64,000 nt of DNA from Lepus europaeus. Taxonomy: Eukaryota > Chordata > Mammalia > Lagomorpha > Leporidae. Shown here piece by piece: positions 35,141-46,297 of the stretch. Below the pieces are notes generated by a model. That model was not told the origin of the DNA. It saw only the letters and a program-made list of their open reading frames with translations, and made no database searches. The stretch's first letter is position 1. The number at the start of each line of letters is the position of its first letter. Where the stretch lies: the NCBI RefSeq assembly GCF_033115175.1, contig NC_084828.1, positions 94,675,388 through 94,739,387 of the forward strand, written 5' to 3'. Made by a program: the position numbers and the translations under genes.

Positions 35141-35720
35141 GTAGCTGAGATTCCATTTCCTTCTACAAGGTGTACCGATTAAACCTGCTTACTCACAGCA
35201 AGGGTGGCCACCCACTATCTGGTGATAATGGGGCTAATGAAAGGAAGTGGCCAAGAAGAAAACAATAGTGAAGGTGGCCACTTGAGAAACAGAATTTAGT
35301 GCCTGCCTTTCAAACACTGTAATACTGTATTGCTTACTATAAACAAATAAACAGTAAAACCACTCCCACAAGGATTTAGTTTTGTAAGCAGTCCAGAGTG
35401 GCTGCTACTTTGCTCCAACCCTCTGTGGCAAGCTCTGCTTTCAATCATGACGACAGTGATGGCTGTGAAGCTTTGCAAGATCCTAAACTATCCAGAAGAT
35501 CCAGTAGGTCTACTACTGCTGTGCTCACTAAGAGAATAAAATGAACTAACACTTCTTCAATAGCAAGACTTGGAACAAAGGGACTTCTGGCTATTTAGCT
35601 AGGAAATTCAGTAATTCTTTATTCTCTGAACAGTTGTCTTAAGGGTTTACCATGTTATTTACAAAATAAATGGGTGAGAAATTTAAAATCTTAAACCTTA
35701 AAAGGAAATCAGGGCTTGGA
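35141..35720. other. Intronic sequence, nothing recognised
   Basis: About 580 bases without a repeat I can name and without a splice-bounded open frame. Confidence 0.35.
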
Positions 35721-35724
35721 GAAG

Positions 35725-36590
35725 AGCTAAGGAGAGTAAAAAAAGGATGTGGATCCCACACGATACAGCAATCCCACTTCTGGATGTATAGCCAATGAAG
35801 ATCTTAGAGATACTTGTATGCTCCTCATGTTCACAGCAACCCAAGCAGCCCAAGCATCTGTAGAAGGATGAACCGATAAGCAGAACGGGTCTTTGCACAC
35901 AATGCACATTAATTGGTTTTTAAAAGGAGAGAAACTGGGGCCAGTGCTGTGGCATAGCAGGTAAGGCCGCTGCCTGCAATGCCGCATCCTATATGGGCGC
36001 CAGTTCTTGTCCAACTGCTCCACTTCCAATCCAGCTCTCTGCTATGGCATGGGAAAGCAGAGAAGATGGCCCAAGTCCTTGAGCCCCTGCACTTGCATGG
36101 GAGACCCAGAAGAAGCTCCTGGCTTTGGATTGGCACAGCTCTGGCTGTTGCGGTCAATTGGGGAGTGAACCAGCGCATGGAAGACCCCTCTCTCTCTCTC
36201 TCTGCCTCTCCTCTCTCTGTGTAACTCTGACTTTCAAATAAAATACATAAATCTTAAAAAAAAAAAGGAGAGAGACTTTGATACATGCTACAACCTGGAT
36301 TAGTCTTCAGGACACTATGCCAAGTGAAATAAGCAAATCACAGCAAGACAAATACCGTGTGAGTCTACTTATTTGAGCCACCTAAAGTAGTCAAATCCAC
36401 AGAAACAAAGTAGAATAACGGTCACCAGGATTTGGGGTGTAAGGAGGAAAGGGGACTTATTTCAGTTTTGCAAAATGGAAGCCTGTGGAGATGGATGCAA
36501 ATATGAATGCTCTCAACTGTATACTTTAAAAATGGCTGAGACGGTAAATGCATTCTACTATGATTTATATATTGTTTAAAAGTAACCAGC
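35725..36590 (+). mobile_element. Old L1 3' end, split by a SINE
   Basis: Left part: CACTTCTGGATGTATAGCCA and CAGCAACCCAAGCAGCCCAA. Right part: CTATGCCAAGTGAAATAAGC, GGTCACCAGGATTTGG and a GAGACGGTAAAT end. Together they follow the L1 3' end in sense orientation. The SINE at 35,937-36,266 sits in the gap. Confidence 0.75.
35937..36266 (+). mobile_element. C-SINE with target duplication
   Basis: A complete sense copy starting GGGGCCAGTGCTGTGGCATA and ending in an A tail. The flanks AAAAGGAGAGAAACT (35,922) and AAAAGGAGAGAGACT (36,262) are the duplicated target within the older L1. Confidence 0.93.
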
Positions 36591-37605
36591 ATACTTCACC
36601 ATACTAAGAGAATGTAGGGAAAGATGTATATGCTCCAGAACATTGTAAAAATTCTTACAACTCAGTAACAAGAGGACAGCCCGGCTGTACCAGGTGTGTG
36701 GCTGGTACCAGAGCGACGTGAAGGCCAGGTGGGGTGGGGAGGGAAATGCTCTGTCTCCCGGCACCCATGTCAGCACCTCTGCTGTGACACTGTACTACTG
36801 TTTTTCAACTTAGTTGTCACTGGGGGAAAATGAGCAAAGGGTACATAGGAATTCTGTGCTTTTCTTAAAATACACGTGAATCTACAATTCTTGCAAAAGA
36901 AATCATCTAAAACAAGGGGAAAACGACCCCACAGCAGCAATGTCTTGCCTTTTCAATGCATCGTATCAGGAGGTCCACGCTGGTGACAGTCCCAGTACCG
37001 GTGCTGTCTGTTAATGTTGAGCACTCGCTCAATATGGTGGCTGTCTAGGTTTTCCATCGCAGTTACTGTTTTCTCTGTGTAAGAAAAATGTGAAGACTAC
37101 GCAGATACTATGTTTCTCACCATACTTTCAGCGCTAATTTTAGCAAGCAGAGGTGGATCTTATCTGCAGCAGTCACTACTATGGCAGTGCTAACCCGTGA
37201 TTTTCTGTTTATGCTGTTTCTCCTGTATTTATTAGTCAGACTTCTATGTAAGCATCAGGACTTGCACGCTGAAATAACTTTTTCAATAATAAAACTGATT
37301 AGGCAGTACAATGAAGATCCCCAAAACCAACTACAGCCAGAAAATGAAAATTTCATACACTTTATTTCTTCTAGGGGAGCCTGGCTCAACAATTTCAGCT
37401 ATTTTTAAGCCAATCAAAAGTACAAAATAAGGAACTTCCACTGTTCTTTTAAGTTCTGATTCATAAAATTCTTGATTTCCTCCTCTTTGGTGTTATGGAA
37501 TAATATGTAGTGCACACGCTTCACAATGCCTCAGCGAGACACTAAAAAAGGTTGCCGTTGCCATCCTGGGTCTTTGATTAAAGAAAAGAAAAAGAAACAG
37601 AAATC
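36591..37605. other. Gene B intron near the upstream candidate exon
   Basis: Mostly unnamed sequence. A block at about 36,930-37,085 resembles a widespread old L1-type repeat. No other exon was found. Confidence 0.35.
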
Positions 37606-37610
37606 ACTAC

Positions 37611-37803
37611 CTTCTGAAGCTCACGTAATAAGGGCCCAGCCATGAGAAACACTGTGTGCTCTCCTCGGGACTGATAACGTTTAGATAATGAGCTATTAGT
37701 TTACTGCCATTAACTCCAGATAACAACCGGATTTGTGGCCCAAATGTAATTATATAGCAGATAGATGTCCTTGAAGGTGTTTCTTTCTGTTGGTTGTAGA
37801 GCA
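37611..37803 (-). CDS. Gene B candidate upstream exon (193 nt)
   Basis: The minus strand shows an acceptor TTTTTCTTCCTTTAG, 63 open codons and a donor CAGAAG|GTAGTG, with a stop right inside the intron. It starts with two bases of a split codon and ends with two (AG), which need one base, supplied as C by the exon at 29,416 to make Ser. The product reads LYNQQKETPSRTS, ICYIITFGPQIRLL and ISPEESTQCFSWLGPYYVSF, i.e. alternating strand-like segments with a serine/glutamate loop. Composition and matching phases argue for a real exon. I do not recognise the domain. Upstream exons of gene B were not found in the remaining 26 kb. Confidence 0.6.
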
Positions 37804-37855
37804 CTAAAGGAAGAAAAAAAATACAACAGAAAACCTAAACACAGAAAGTAAACTA

Positions 37856-38184
37856 GGGGCCGGTGCTGTGGCACAGTGGGTTAAAGCCCTGGCCTGAAGC
37901 GCCAGCAACCCATATGGGCACCGGTTCGAGACCCAGCTGCTCCACTTCCAATCCAGCTTTCTGCTATGGCCTGGGAAAGCAGTAGAAGACGGCCCAAGTC
38001 CTTGGGCCCCTGCCCCCATGTGGCAGACCTGGAAGAAGTGCCTGGCTCCTGGCTTCAGATTGGCGCAGCTCTGGCAATTGTGGCCAACTGGGGAGTGAAC
38101 CATTGGATGGAAGACCTCTCTCTCTCTGTCTCTCCTCTTTCTGTGTAACTCTGACTTTCAAATAAATAAATAAATCTTTTTTAA
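37856..38184 (+). mobile_element. C-SINE with target duplication
   Basis: A complete sense copy starting GGGGCCGGTGCTGTGGCACA. Target copies AAAGTAAACTA lie at 37,845-37,855 and 38,185-38,195. It lies 50 bp upstream of the acceptor of the gene B exon, in antisense to gene B. Confidence 0.95.
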
Positions 38185-38262
38185 AAAGTAAACTAAATTT
38201 TATATATCTGTTCAAGCTATTGTTTATGTTAAATACTTTTTGATGGTAAGTTGTACATTTAA

Positions 38263-38545
38263 CATTTTTTTTTATTTGAGTGACAGAAAGAGGTGGGGGG
38301 GAGTCAGAGGAAGCTCCTAGCTACTGGTTCCATCCCCAGATACCCACAGAGCCGTGGCTGGGCTGGACCAAAGCTGGGAGCTGGAAACAACGTTCAGGTC
38401 TCCCATACAGCTGGCGAGAACCCAATCACTGAGTCATCACTGCTTCCCCCTAGGGTCTGTGTTAGCAGGAAGTGGAGTCAGGAGTCAAACCAGGTACTGA
38501 GAAACTGGGGTGCAGGCACCTTAATAGCTAGGCACATTTTGACTC
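38263..38545 (-). mobile_element. C-SINE, old
   Basis: A diverged antisense copy: T-rich start, TTTGAGTGACAGAAAGAGG, then GGTGCAGGCACCTTAATAGC. The TCTC tract has decayed to GAGGTGGGGGG. Confidence 0.75.
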
Positions 38546-39110
38546 CTAAAAAAGGATCTTTTGGGGGAAAAAATGGGCTCTTTTTCTTTTGCCAAGATAG
38601 TTTTATGGCTGTGAAATGTGTTATCACACATGAAGCATTTTGCTTTAAATATTAGCCTAACCAAAATATAGTTAGAAAGAATCCGAAAAAAAAAAAAAAA
38701 AAAAAAAGTGGTCTGGGGTAATTTACATGAGTAGCTGAGCTCTCTGACTCTACACAGTGACTCACAACTGTGTTTACTTTATTCCCAAAGGCAATACATT
38801 ATTTTCAATTTTTTCAATGTTCACTGAGTAGCAGATCACACACTAAAAACAAAGAATACAGTATGTATTATAACCAATAACATTTGTGGCCTGACCCTCC
38901 ACCATGCCCCACTGGTAGTCAACATTCTGTATTTTTATACTCTGATCTAGAACAACATTAAAGTTCACATATTTTCCAATTTGTTGAAATCCCCAATTGG
39001 AAATTTACATAATATCTTCATTTTCTCATTTTAAAGTGGTGTAATTTCTTTCATGTGGTGGGACATATTAATGTAAGGCAAATCCCTACTGAGATAGACC
39101 ACCAGAAGCA
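38546..39110. other. Upstream gene B intron or intergenic sequence
   Basis: Unnamed AT-rich sequence with a 22-A run at 38,686-38,707. No exon seen. Confidence 0.35.
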
Positions 39111-39240
39111 TGGTTTATTTACTCATTTAACAAATGTTTTGCAATATCTACTGTGTTTATCCTACTAAATCAGATTCTATGGGGAAATAAAAGTATGATT
39201 TGTAACCATGCTTCTAGGAACTTTCAAACTGAGATAGATG
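39110..39240 (+). mobile_element. L2/MIR-type ancient repeat fragment
   Basis: The order TTATTTACTCATTTAACAAA, TGTTTTGCAATATCTACTGT and ACCATGCTTCTAGGAACTTT resembles the common 'atttattcaacaaatatttattgag...' module of L2/MIR3 repeats. Diverged. Confidence 0.5.
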
Positions 39241-39519
39241 ATATGGGCGCTAGTTCATTTCCCGTCTGCTCCTCCTCCAATCCAGCTCTCTGCTATGACA
39301 TAGGAAAGCAAGGGAAGATGGCCCAAGTGCTGGGGACCCTGCACCCACGTGGGAGACCTAGAAGAAGCTCCTGGCTCCTGGCTTTGGCTTGGCCCAGCTC
39401 TGGCTGCTTTGGCCATTTGGGAAGTGAACCAGTTGATGGAAGACCTTTCTCTCTGTCTCTCCTTCCCTATCTGAACTCTACCTCTCAAGTAAATTAAAAA
39501 AAAAATTGTTTTAAAAAGT
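39241..39519 (+). mobile_element. C-SINE, 5'-truncated
   Basis: The copy starts at TATGGGCGCTAGTTCATTTC, about 60 bases into the consensus, and ends TCTCAAGTAAATTAAAAAAAAA. The tRNA-like head with its A box is missing. Confidence 0.9.
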
Positions 39520-39908
39520 AATTTCAAAGCATATCCGAGTATCTGTCACACTGTACATGGTCTGCTGTGCACAGAAGGCAGAGCTGCCTGGAGCTCTTTT
39601 CAGCACTCCACAACCTCACCAGGGCCATCATCCAGCCGACCCTGCTGACCCTGTGGCCTCCTCTTCTTGAGTCTCTGATAGGCCCTGAATGTGGCCGGCT
39701 AACTTCCTGACTCGGCTCCTCCTGTAAACTTCTAACCATAGTTCTCTTCTACCTGACCTGAATCACAAACCCTACCGTCACTTCCACATTGGCCTTCACT
39801 CATTTCAATCTAACAGTCACTGAGCCTTAGTGACACACCAGGCACTCAGCCCAGGACAGAGGGTTAAATGCCAAGCAGGCAAATTGCCTCCCTGCCCTCA
39901 CTGAGCTT
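39520..39908. other. Unique sequence with an L2-like end
   Basis: The last 100 bases (CACTGAGCCTTAGTGACACA, CCTGCCCTCACTGAGCTT) look like an L2 fragment, which continues after the SINE as ATTACACTCAAG. The rest has no recognised feature. Confidence 0.4.
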
Positions 39909-40255
39909 TTTTTTTTTTTTTTTTTTTTTTTTGACAGGCAGAGTGGACAGTGAGAGAGAGAGACAGAGAAAGGTCTTCCTTTTCCATTGGTTCACCTCTC
40001 AATGGCCGCTGCGGCTGGCATGCTGTGGCCAGTGCACCACGCTGATCCGAAGCCAGGAGCCAGGTGCTTCTCCTGGTCTCCCATGGGGTGCAGGGCCCAA
40101 GGAACTGGGCCATCCTCCACTGCCTTCCCGGGCCACAGCAGAGAGCTGGACCGGAAGAGGAACAACCGGGACAGAATCTGGTGCCCCAACCGGGACTAGA
40201 ACCCAGGGTGCCAGTGCTGCAGGCGGAAGATTAGCCTATTGAGCCACACCACCGG
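39909..40255 (-). mobile_element. Young C-SINE with perfect target duplication
   Basis: An antisense copy with a T run of about 26 and a GACAGGCAGAGTGGACAGTG start, ending CACACCACCGG. The target CCCTCACTGAGCTT is duplicated without mismatch at 39,895-39,908 and 40,256-40,269. The long pure tail and perfect duplication point to a recent insertion. Confidence 0.95.
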
Positions 40256-40388
40256 CCCTCACTGAGCTTATTACACTCAAGAATGACATATGATCACTTA
40301 TATCATCTCACAAAAAGAGACATACTCACAAACTAGCAAAAGTGATAACCACTAGACCAAATGCCCACTCCTGGCTAAGATGCTGGCT

Positions 40389-40700
40389 AAGGGGGTTGGC
40401 ATTGTGGCAGAGTAGGTAATTCCACCGCCTGCAATGCCAGCATTCCGGATAGGCACCCGTTCGAGTTCCAGCTGTTCCATTTCCAATTCACTTCCCTGTT
40501 AATTACCTGAGAGAGCAGCAGAAGATGGCTCAAGTATTTGGAACCCTGCCACCCACATGGGGGACCTGGATGAAGCTCTTGGCTTCAGCCTGGCCCAGCA
40601 CTGGCTATTGCAGCCATCTGAGGAATGAACCAGTAGATGGAAGATCTCTCTCTCTCTACCCCCTCTCTATAATTCTTTCAAAATAAATAAATCTTTAAAA
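40389..40700 (+). mobile_element. C-SINE
   Basis: A sense copy starting GGGGGTTGGCATTGTGGCAG and ending CAAAATAAATAAATCTTTAAAAAC. A short older SINE-like piece follows at 40,706-40,790. Confidence 0.9.
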
Positions 40701-40705
40701 ACAAA

Positions 40706-40790
40706 GATGCCAACTAGGATGCATCCCTTACCAGAGTACCTGGGTCCAATGCCCAGCTCTGGCTTCTGACTCCATCTCGCTGCTTGCAAC
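40706..40790 (+). mobile_element. Fragment of an old C-SINE
   Basis: The order GATGCCAACTAGGATGCATC, CCTGGGTCCAATGCCCAGCT and GGCTTCTGACTCC resembles the first third of older C-SINEs. It is truncated. Confidence 0.5.
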
Positions 40791-40807
40791 CACCATTACA
40801 CTGACAG

Positions 40808-40866
40808 CAAAATTCTCAGCAGGAGCCTTACAAACCAGGAGAGAATGGGATGACATAGCCAAAGTC
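40808..40866 (+). mobile_element. Small ancient L1 fragment
   Basis: The segment 'CTCAGCAGGAGCCTTACAAA CCAGGAGAGAATGGGATGAC' matches the same L1 region seen again near 42,520, in a less decayed form. Flanks are unrelated. Confidence 0.5.
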
Positions 40867-41899
40867 CATACTCTGCCTTTTTCCCTCCTCTACCAACCTT
40901 AGTGAAACAGCAAAAAAACCACAGGACTGCATCTGAGAGGGATTCAGCAGCCAGCTGGTGAAGCCCAGCACTGGGAAGATCCTAACTGCCCTGTCCCTAG
41001 GCCAGTGCCTGTGGTTGGAACCTCCAGACTTCCCCTGGCAGCAGTCAGAGACCTGCACCTTGGAGGAATGAACTTGTTTCAGTGTGTATCACTGCCAGCC
41101 TCACAGCGGCCTGGCACACATCCCTGAGATTATACAAGGCCTGGGCACCATAAGGCTGTGACCCACCTAGTGCCCACCTGGGAAGCTAAGCAGCCACATC
41201 TATCATCCTTCTTCCAAACTTGGGCAGATAGCAAGGAACCCGAAGGACTATTCTGGGACTCGGTGCCAGGCTGTAAAATCCTAAAAGTGCCTGCCTCTAG
41301 GCTAGTGCTTATTAACAGAACCTCTGGAACTGCTCTGGTGCCAACTGCAATTCCATGACCCCTGCTAATCAGTCTTATATCCCAGCCAACATCATTAGTG
41401 ACTGGTGGGGGTGGCCTTGGGCTGTGAATCCCATCATAGCAGCAAACAGACCACATGGCAAGTTAGATTTTCGTCCTGTGCTCAGACTGTGCAGGTATCA
41501 GCAGCGGCAGCAGACTCCAGGTGTGATAATGGCATCGTGGTCATGGTAACCACAAAACTGGGAATCTAAGCTAGCACCACAAAGAGACTTGTAGGCAGAC
41601 TAGCTCTTTTTGGAAATTTCCTGTTCATTTGAACAACATATCAACTGTGGATCTGGGGCAAATCTGAACTTGGAGTATACTTGAGGAATAAAACAGTGAA
41701 AATACACCAACAGTGCCCCTACAGCAAACATCAATGGAGGGCGCCATCTAGTGCTCAGATAGCAGAAGTGTCCACAGGCTCAGAGAAAAATAGCCTAGAA
41801 TTTCTGGAACGAAAGCCACTAAGACTACTCTAAGTCATTCTAGTCATCTCTGATATCTAGAAGACACTGCACAACGCCTTCCAGGGAACCATGACCTTA
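40867..41899. other. Unnamed sequence with three related short blocks
   Basis: No exon or named repeat recognised. The phrases 'CCTAACTGCCCTGTCCCTAG GCCAGTGCCTGT' and 'AAAAGTGCCTGCCTCTAGG CTAGTGCTTAT' suggest an old internal duplication (about 40,980-41,030 and 41,280-41,330). Confidence 0.35.
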
Positions 41900-43690
41900 A
41901 CCTAATGAACAAAACATGGTGCCAGATACCAACCATCTAGGTTTTAAACTTTTCAAATGCTCACATGAAAATTTCAAAGTAGCTATTTAAAGGAACTAAG
42001 GAAACTTAACTATAACACAAACAATTTAATATTCTATTTGAGACTTAACAGAGAGATGGACTAAACATAAATTTTCACCTGAAAGTACACTAAGTGAAGT
42101 TTAAAATGAGAGGTATCAACAGCAGAATAGATCAAACAGAAGAATCAGTAAATCTGAAGACACACTATTTGAAAATACACAGAGAAGAAGAAAAAAGAAG
42201 GAATCAAGAATTTTTCAGGTACTCTGGGACGATGTGAAATAAGTGAATATCCAGGTTACTGGGGCTCAAGGGACTTGAGAATGCCAAAGAAACAAAGCAT
42301 ATTCAAAGAGAAGATAACAAAATTTCCCAAACCTAGAGAAAGATTCACCTATCCAGGTACAGGAAGGTCACAGGTCACCAGTCAGATTCAAACCAACGAA
42401 GGCTATCCTACATATTATAACCAAGCTCTCCAAGATCAAAGGTAAAAAAGACATTCTCAAAAATGCGAGAGAAAAATAACACATAAAGGTGTTTCAATTC
42501 ACCTGACCACAGACTTCTCAGTAGAAACTTTAAGTCAGAAGACAGTAGGATAAGACTTTCACAGTATGCCAGCAAAAAAAACTGCCAGCCAAGAATACTG
42601 TACCCAGCAGAGCTATCCTTCAGATATGAAGGAGAGACAAAGATATTCCTAGACAAACGACAGCTTAAAAATTTTAATCGCCACCAGACTTGTCTTAAAT
42701 GCTAAAAGGAGGGGCCAGCATTAGGACAGTCAATTAAACTGCCACTTGTGAGTCTGCCAGCATCCCATATTGGGACATCAGTTCAGTCCCAGCTGCTCTG
42801 CTTCTGATCCCACTCCCTGCTGATGCTCCTGGAAAAGCAGCAGGAGATGGCCTGAGTACTTGGGCCCCTGCCACCCATGTGGGAGACCCAGATGGAGTTC
42901 CCAGCTCCTGGTTTCAGCCTGCTCCAGCCCTAGCTGTTGCAGACATTTGAGAAGTGAATCAGCACATGGAAGATCTCTGTCCCCTGTCTCTCTCCATCTC
43001 TCCGCTGCTCTGCCTTTCAAATAAATAATTTTTTTAAAAAAATATGAAATTCCTGAAGCTGAAAAAAAAAGGTTAACAAGAAGAAAATGTCAGAAAGCAG
43101 AAAAATTTATTGGCACAAGTAACTACAGATAAATTCAGAATGCTTGATTATTGTAAACATAGTGCATAAAACATTCAAATCTTTGACATGAAGACTAAAA
43201 GCAATGTAATTAAAAAATAATAACTTCATTAAAGTGTTAAGACATAAGAACTACAAAAAGAGGTAAAATGGAATATCAAAAATTCAAAATGTGGGAGGAG
43301 TTCTTCATTATTCTTCTTTTCTGTCTTATAATCAATGTAAGTTGCTAGCATTTCAAAACAGATTTTTATAATTAAAAGATATTTTTTGTAAGTCGCATGG
43401 TAACCACAGAGCAAAACTATAATAAAGACTTACCAAAAATAATAAGCAATCAAAACCTACCATTAGCTATCCACAAAGGAAGACTCTAAGAGAAGGAGAA
43501 GGAAAGAAATGATAATAAAACTAGAGAAGTATCAACATGGCAGTACTAAGACTTTACCTATCAATAATTACCTTAAATGAAAGTAGATTAAATTGCCTAA
43601 GTAAATGATATAAAGTGACTGAATGGATTAAACAAAGAAAACAACAAGACGACCCAACTCTATACTGCTTGTAAGAGGAATGATCCTTCC
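41900..43690 (+). mobile_element. Ancient L1M, first part (ORF1 to ORF2 start)
   Basis: Sense L1M sequence with 'AAATTTCCCAAACCTAGAGA', 'CCAGCCAAGAATACTGTACC', 'CTATCCTTCAGATATGAAGG' and an ORF2-type 'CCTATCAATAATTACCTTAA'. It is interrupted by a SINE at 42,711 and by a younger L1 from 43,690. It resumes at about 47,611 at the equivalent consensus point ('CTGTCTACAAGAAACTCCC'). Confidence 0.82.
42711..43044 (+). mobile_element. C-SINE inside the ancient L1M
   Basis: A sense copy beginning GGGGCCAGCATTAGGACAGT and ending TTTCAAATAAATAATTTTTTTAAAAAAAT. L1M sequence resumes directly after it. Confidence 0.92.
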
Positions 43691-43757
43691 ATATATCATG
43701 AAAGGATGTTGTATTGTTATCAGATGTTTTCTCTGCATCTATTGAGATACTCATATG

Positions 43758-44106
43758 TTTTTTTTTTTTTTTTGACAGGCAGAGTGGACAGTGAGAGAGA
43801 GGCAGAGAGAAAGGTCTTCCTTTTTGCCGTTGGTTCACCCTCCAATGGCCACCGCGGTAGGTGCGCTGCGGCCGGCGCACCGCGCTGATCCAAAGGCAGG
43901 AGCCAGGTGCTTCTCCTGGTCTCCCATGGGGTGCAGAGCCCAAACACTTGGGCCATCCTCCACTGCACTCCCTGGCCACAGCAGAGAGCTGGCCTGGAAG
44001 AGGGGCAACCGGGACAGGATCGGTGCCCCGACCAGGACTAGAACCCGGTGTGCCGGCGCCGCAAGGCGGAGGATTAGCCTGTTGAGCCACGGCGCCGGCG
44101 CCGGCC
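43758..44106 (-). mobile_element. Young C-SINE with perfect target duplication
   Basis: An antisense copy from a T(15) tract through GACAGGCAGAGTGGACAGTG to GGCGCCGGCGCCGGCC. The target GAGATACTCATATG is duplicated exactly at 43,744-43,757 and 44,107-44,120. The body is rich in intact CpG, a sign of youth. Confidence 0.96.
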
Positions 44107-45549
44107 GAGATACTCATATGTTTTTTTTACTTCAAATTGTTAATGTGACCTATCACATTTATTGATTTGCATATGTTGAACCATCCTGGCATACCAGGGA
44201 TAAATCTCACTTGGTCCTGGTGAATGATTTTTCTGATTGCTGTTGGATTTGATTAGCTAGTATTTTGTTTAGGATTTTTGCATCGATGTTGATCAGAGAT
44301 ACTGGTCTGTAGTTCTTTTGGTACTGGATGTCCTGGCTAGAGCAATTAGACAAGAGAGTAAAATGAAGGGCATCCAGATTGGAATACAGAAAGTTAAACT
44401 GTCACTGTGTACAGATTACATGATCTTATATATAGAAGTCACTAAAGAGCACATCAAAAACCTATCTAATAAATGGATTTAGCACAGTTACAGGATACAA
44501 AGCCATTGTGTAAAAATAAGTAGTGTTGTGTATTATACACCAATAGTGAACTCTCTGAAAAAGAAATCAGGGAAACAATTTCATTTCCAACAGCTACAAA
44601 AGTTAAAAATCTAAGAATAAATTCATCCAAAAAGGTGAAAAATCTCTATAATGAAAACCACATATCATTGATGAAAGAAATAAAAGATGACATAAAGAAA
44701 TGGAAAGATATTTCATATTCATTGACTGGAAGAATCAATGTCATTAAAACATCTATAACATGCAAAGCAATTTGGAAATTCAAGGCAATCCCTATCAAAA
44801 TGTCAATGACATTCTTAACAAATCTATAAAAACACTACTAAAATTTGCATGGAACAGCAAAAGACCACAAACAGCCAAAGCAACCTTGAGGAAAAACAAC
44901 AAAATAAGAGGCATTACATTATGTGACTCTAAAATAGAATTACGAAGCAACAGTAATTAAGATAGCATGGTATTGGCATAAAAAGATATGTAAACAAATG
45001 GAACAGAATAGAGACCCAAAGAAGTAAACCTATGTATCTTTGGCCAACTGCTCTTTGACAAAGATGCTAAGAAGATGGCACCGGAATAAGTGGTTCTGGG
45101 AAAACCGGGTATCCAAGTACAGAAGAATGAAACTAAATCCCTGTCTTTCATTATGTATAAACATCAACAAAAAATGGATTAAAGATATGAATTTAAGAAC
45201 TGAAATTTTGTACTACTAGAACAAAACATAGGGAAATGCTTCAACACACTGGAATTGGCAAGGATTTTTTGGATTAGATCCCAAAAGCGCAGGAAACAAA
45301 AGAAAAATTGACAAATGGGATCCTATCAAAATAAAGAACTCTGCCCAGCAAAGGAAACCATCACCAGAGTAAACAAGTAAGTTATAGAACTAGAGGGGGA
45401 AAAAAACTCTGAGAAGCTGTTAACGACCAGAATATATAAGGAACTCAAACTACTCAACAGCAAAAAAAAGGAAGGGAAGGAGGGAGGGAAACAAAACAAA
45501 CAAACAAACAAACACACAACCCAAATAATCCAATTTAAAAATATGCAAA

Positions 45550-45862
45550 GGGAGCTAGGGCTGTGGCTTAACAGGTGAAGCTGCCACCTGCGGTGCCAGA
45601 ATTCCGTATGGGCGCCGGTTCGAGTCCCAGCTGTGCAACTTCTGATCCAGCTTTCTGCTTCGGCCTGGGAGACCAGTAGAAGATGACCTGAATCCTTGGG
45701 CCTCTGCACCCACATGAGAGACCCAGAAGAAGCTCCAGGCTCCTGGCTTCAGATCAGCTCAGCTCTATCCATTGAGACCATCTGGAGAGTAAACCAATAG
45801 ATGGCAGACCTCTCTCTCTCTGCCTCTCTGTAACTCTGCCTTTCAAATAAATAAATAAATCT
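45550..45862 (+). mobile_element. C-SINE
   Basis: A sense copy starting GGGAGCTAGGGCTGTGGCTT and ending CAAATAAATAAATAAATCT. Its outer target copies are AAATATGCAAA, at about 45,538 before this copy and at about 46,201 after the SINE that landed in its tail. Confidence 0.9.
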
Positions 45863-46200
45863 GGCCGGCGCTGCGGCTCAATAGGCTAATCCTCTACCTG
45901 CGGTGCCGGCACACCGAGTTCTAGTCCCAGTCGCGGCACCGGATTCTGTCCAGGTTGCCCCTCTTCCAGGCCAGCTCTCTGCTGTGGCCCGGGAAGGCAG
46001 TGGAGGATGGCCCAGGTCCTTGGGTCCTGTACCCGCACGGGAGACCAGGAGAAGCACCTGTCTTCTGGCTTTGGATCAGCGCAGTGCGCCAGCCGCAGCA
46101 GCCACTGGGGGTGAAACAATGGAAAAGGAAGACCTTTCTCTCTCTCTCTCTCTCTCTCACTGTCCACTCTGCCTGTCAAATAAATAAATAAATCTTTTAA
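45863..46200 (+). mobile_element. Young C-SINE inserted in the tail of another SINE
   Basis: The head GGCCGGCGCTGCGGCTCAAT follows directly on the AAATAAATAAATAAATCT tail of the upstream copy. The copy ends with the same AAATAAATAAATAAATCT string, so the older tail served as target and was duplicated. Confidence 0.94.
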
Positions 46201-46297
46201 AAATATGCAAATAAGATACAAATGGCCAACAGGTACATGAAAAAAATGCTCAATGTCGCTAATTATCAAGGAAATCAAATCAAAACCACATTGAGTT

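Larger units (their letters stand above)
29417..37610 (-). other. Gene B intron (8.2 kb), repeat-filled
   Basis: The intron joins the candidate exons in matching phase. It holds several SINEs, a twin-primed L1, older L1 pieces and an LTR remnant. The first 600 bases next to the exon (29,417-30,008) are repeat-free. Confidence 0.5.

Noticed and set aside
36930..37085. Candidate minus-strand exon starting at a TTACACAG acceptor
   Set aside because: The block resembles a widespread old L1-type repeat and has no frame that fits gene B's phases.
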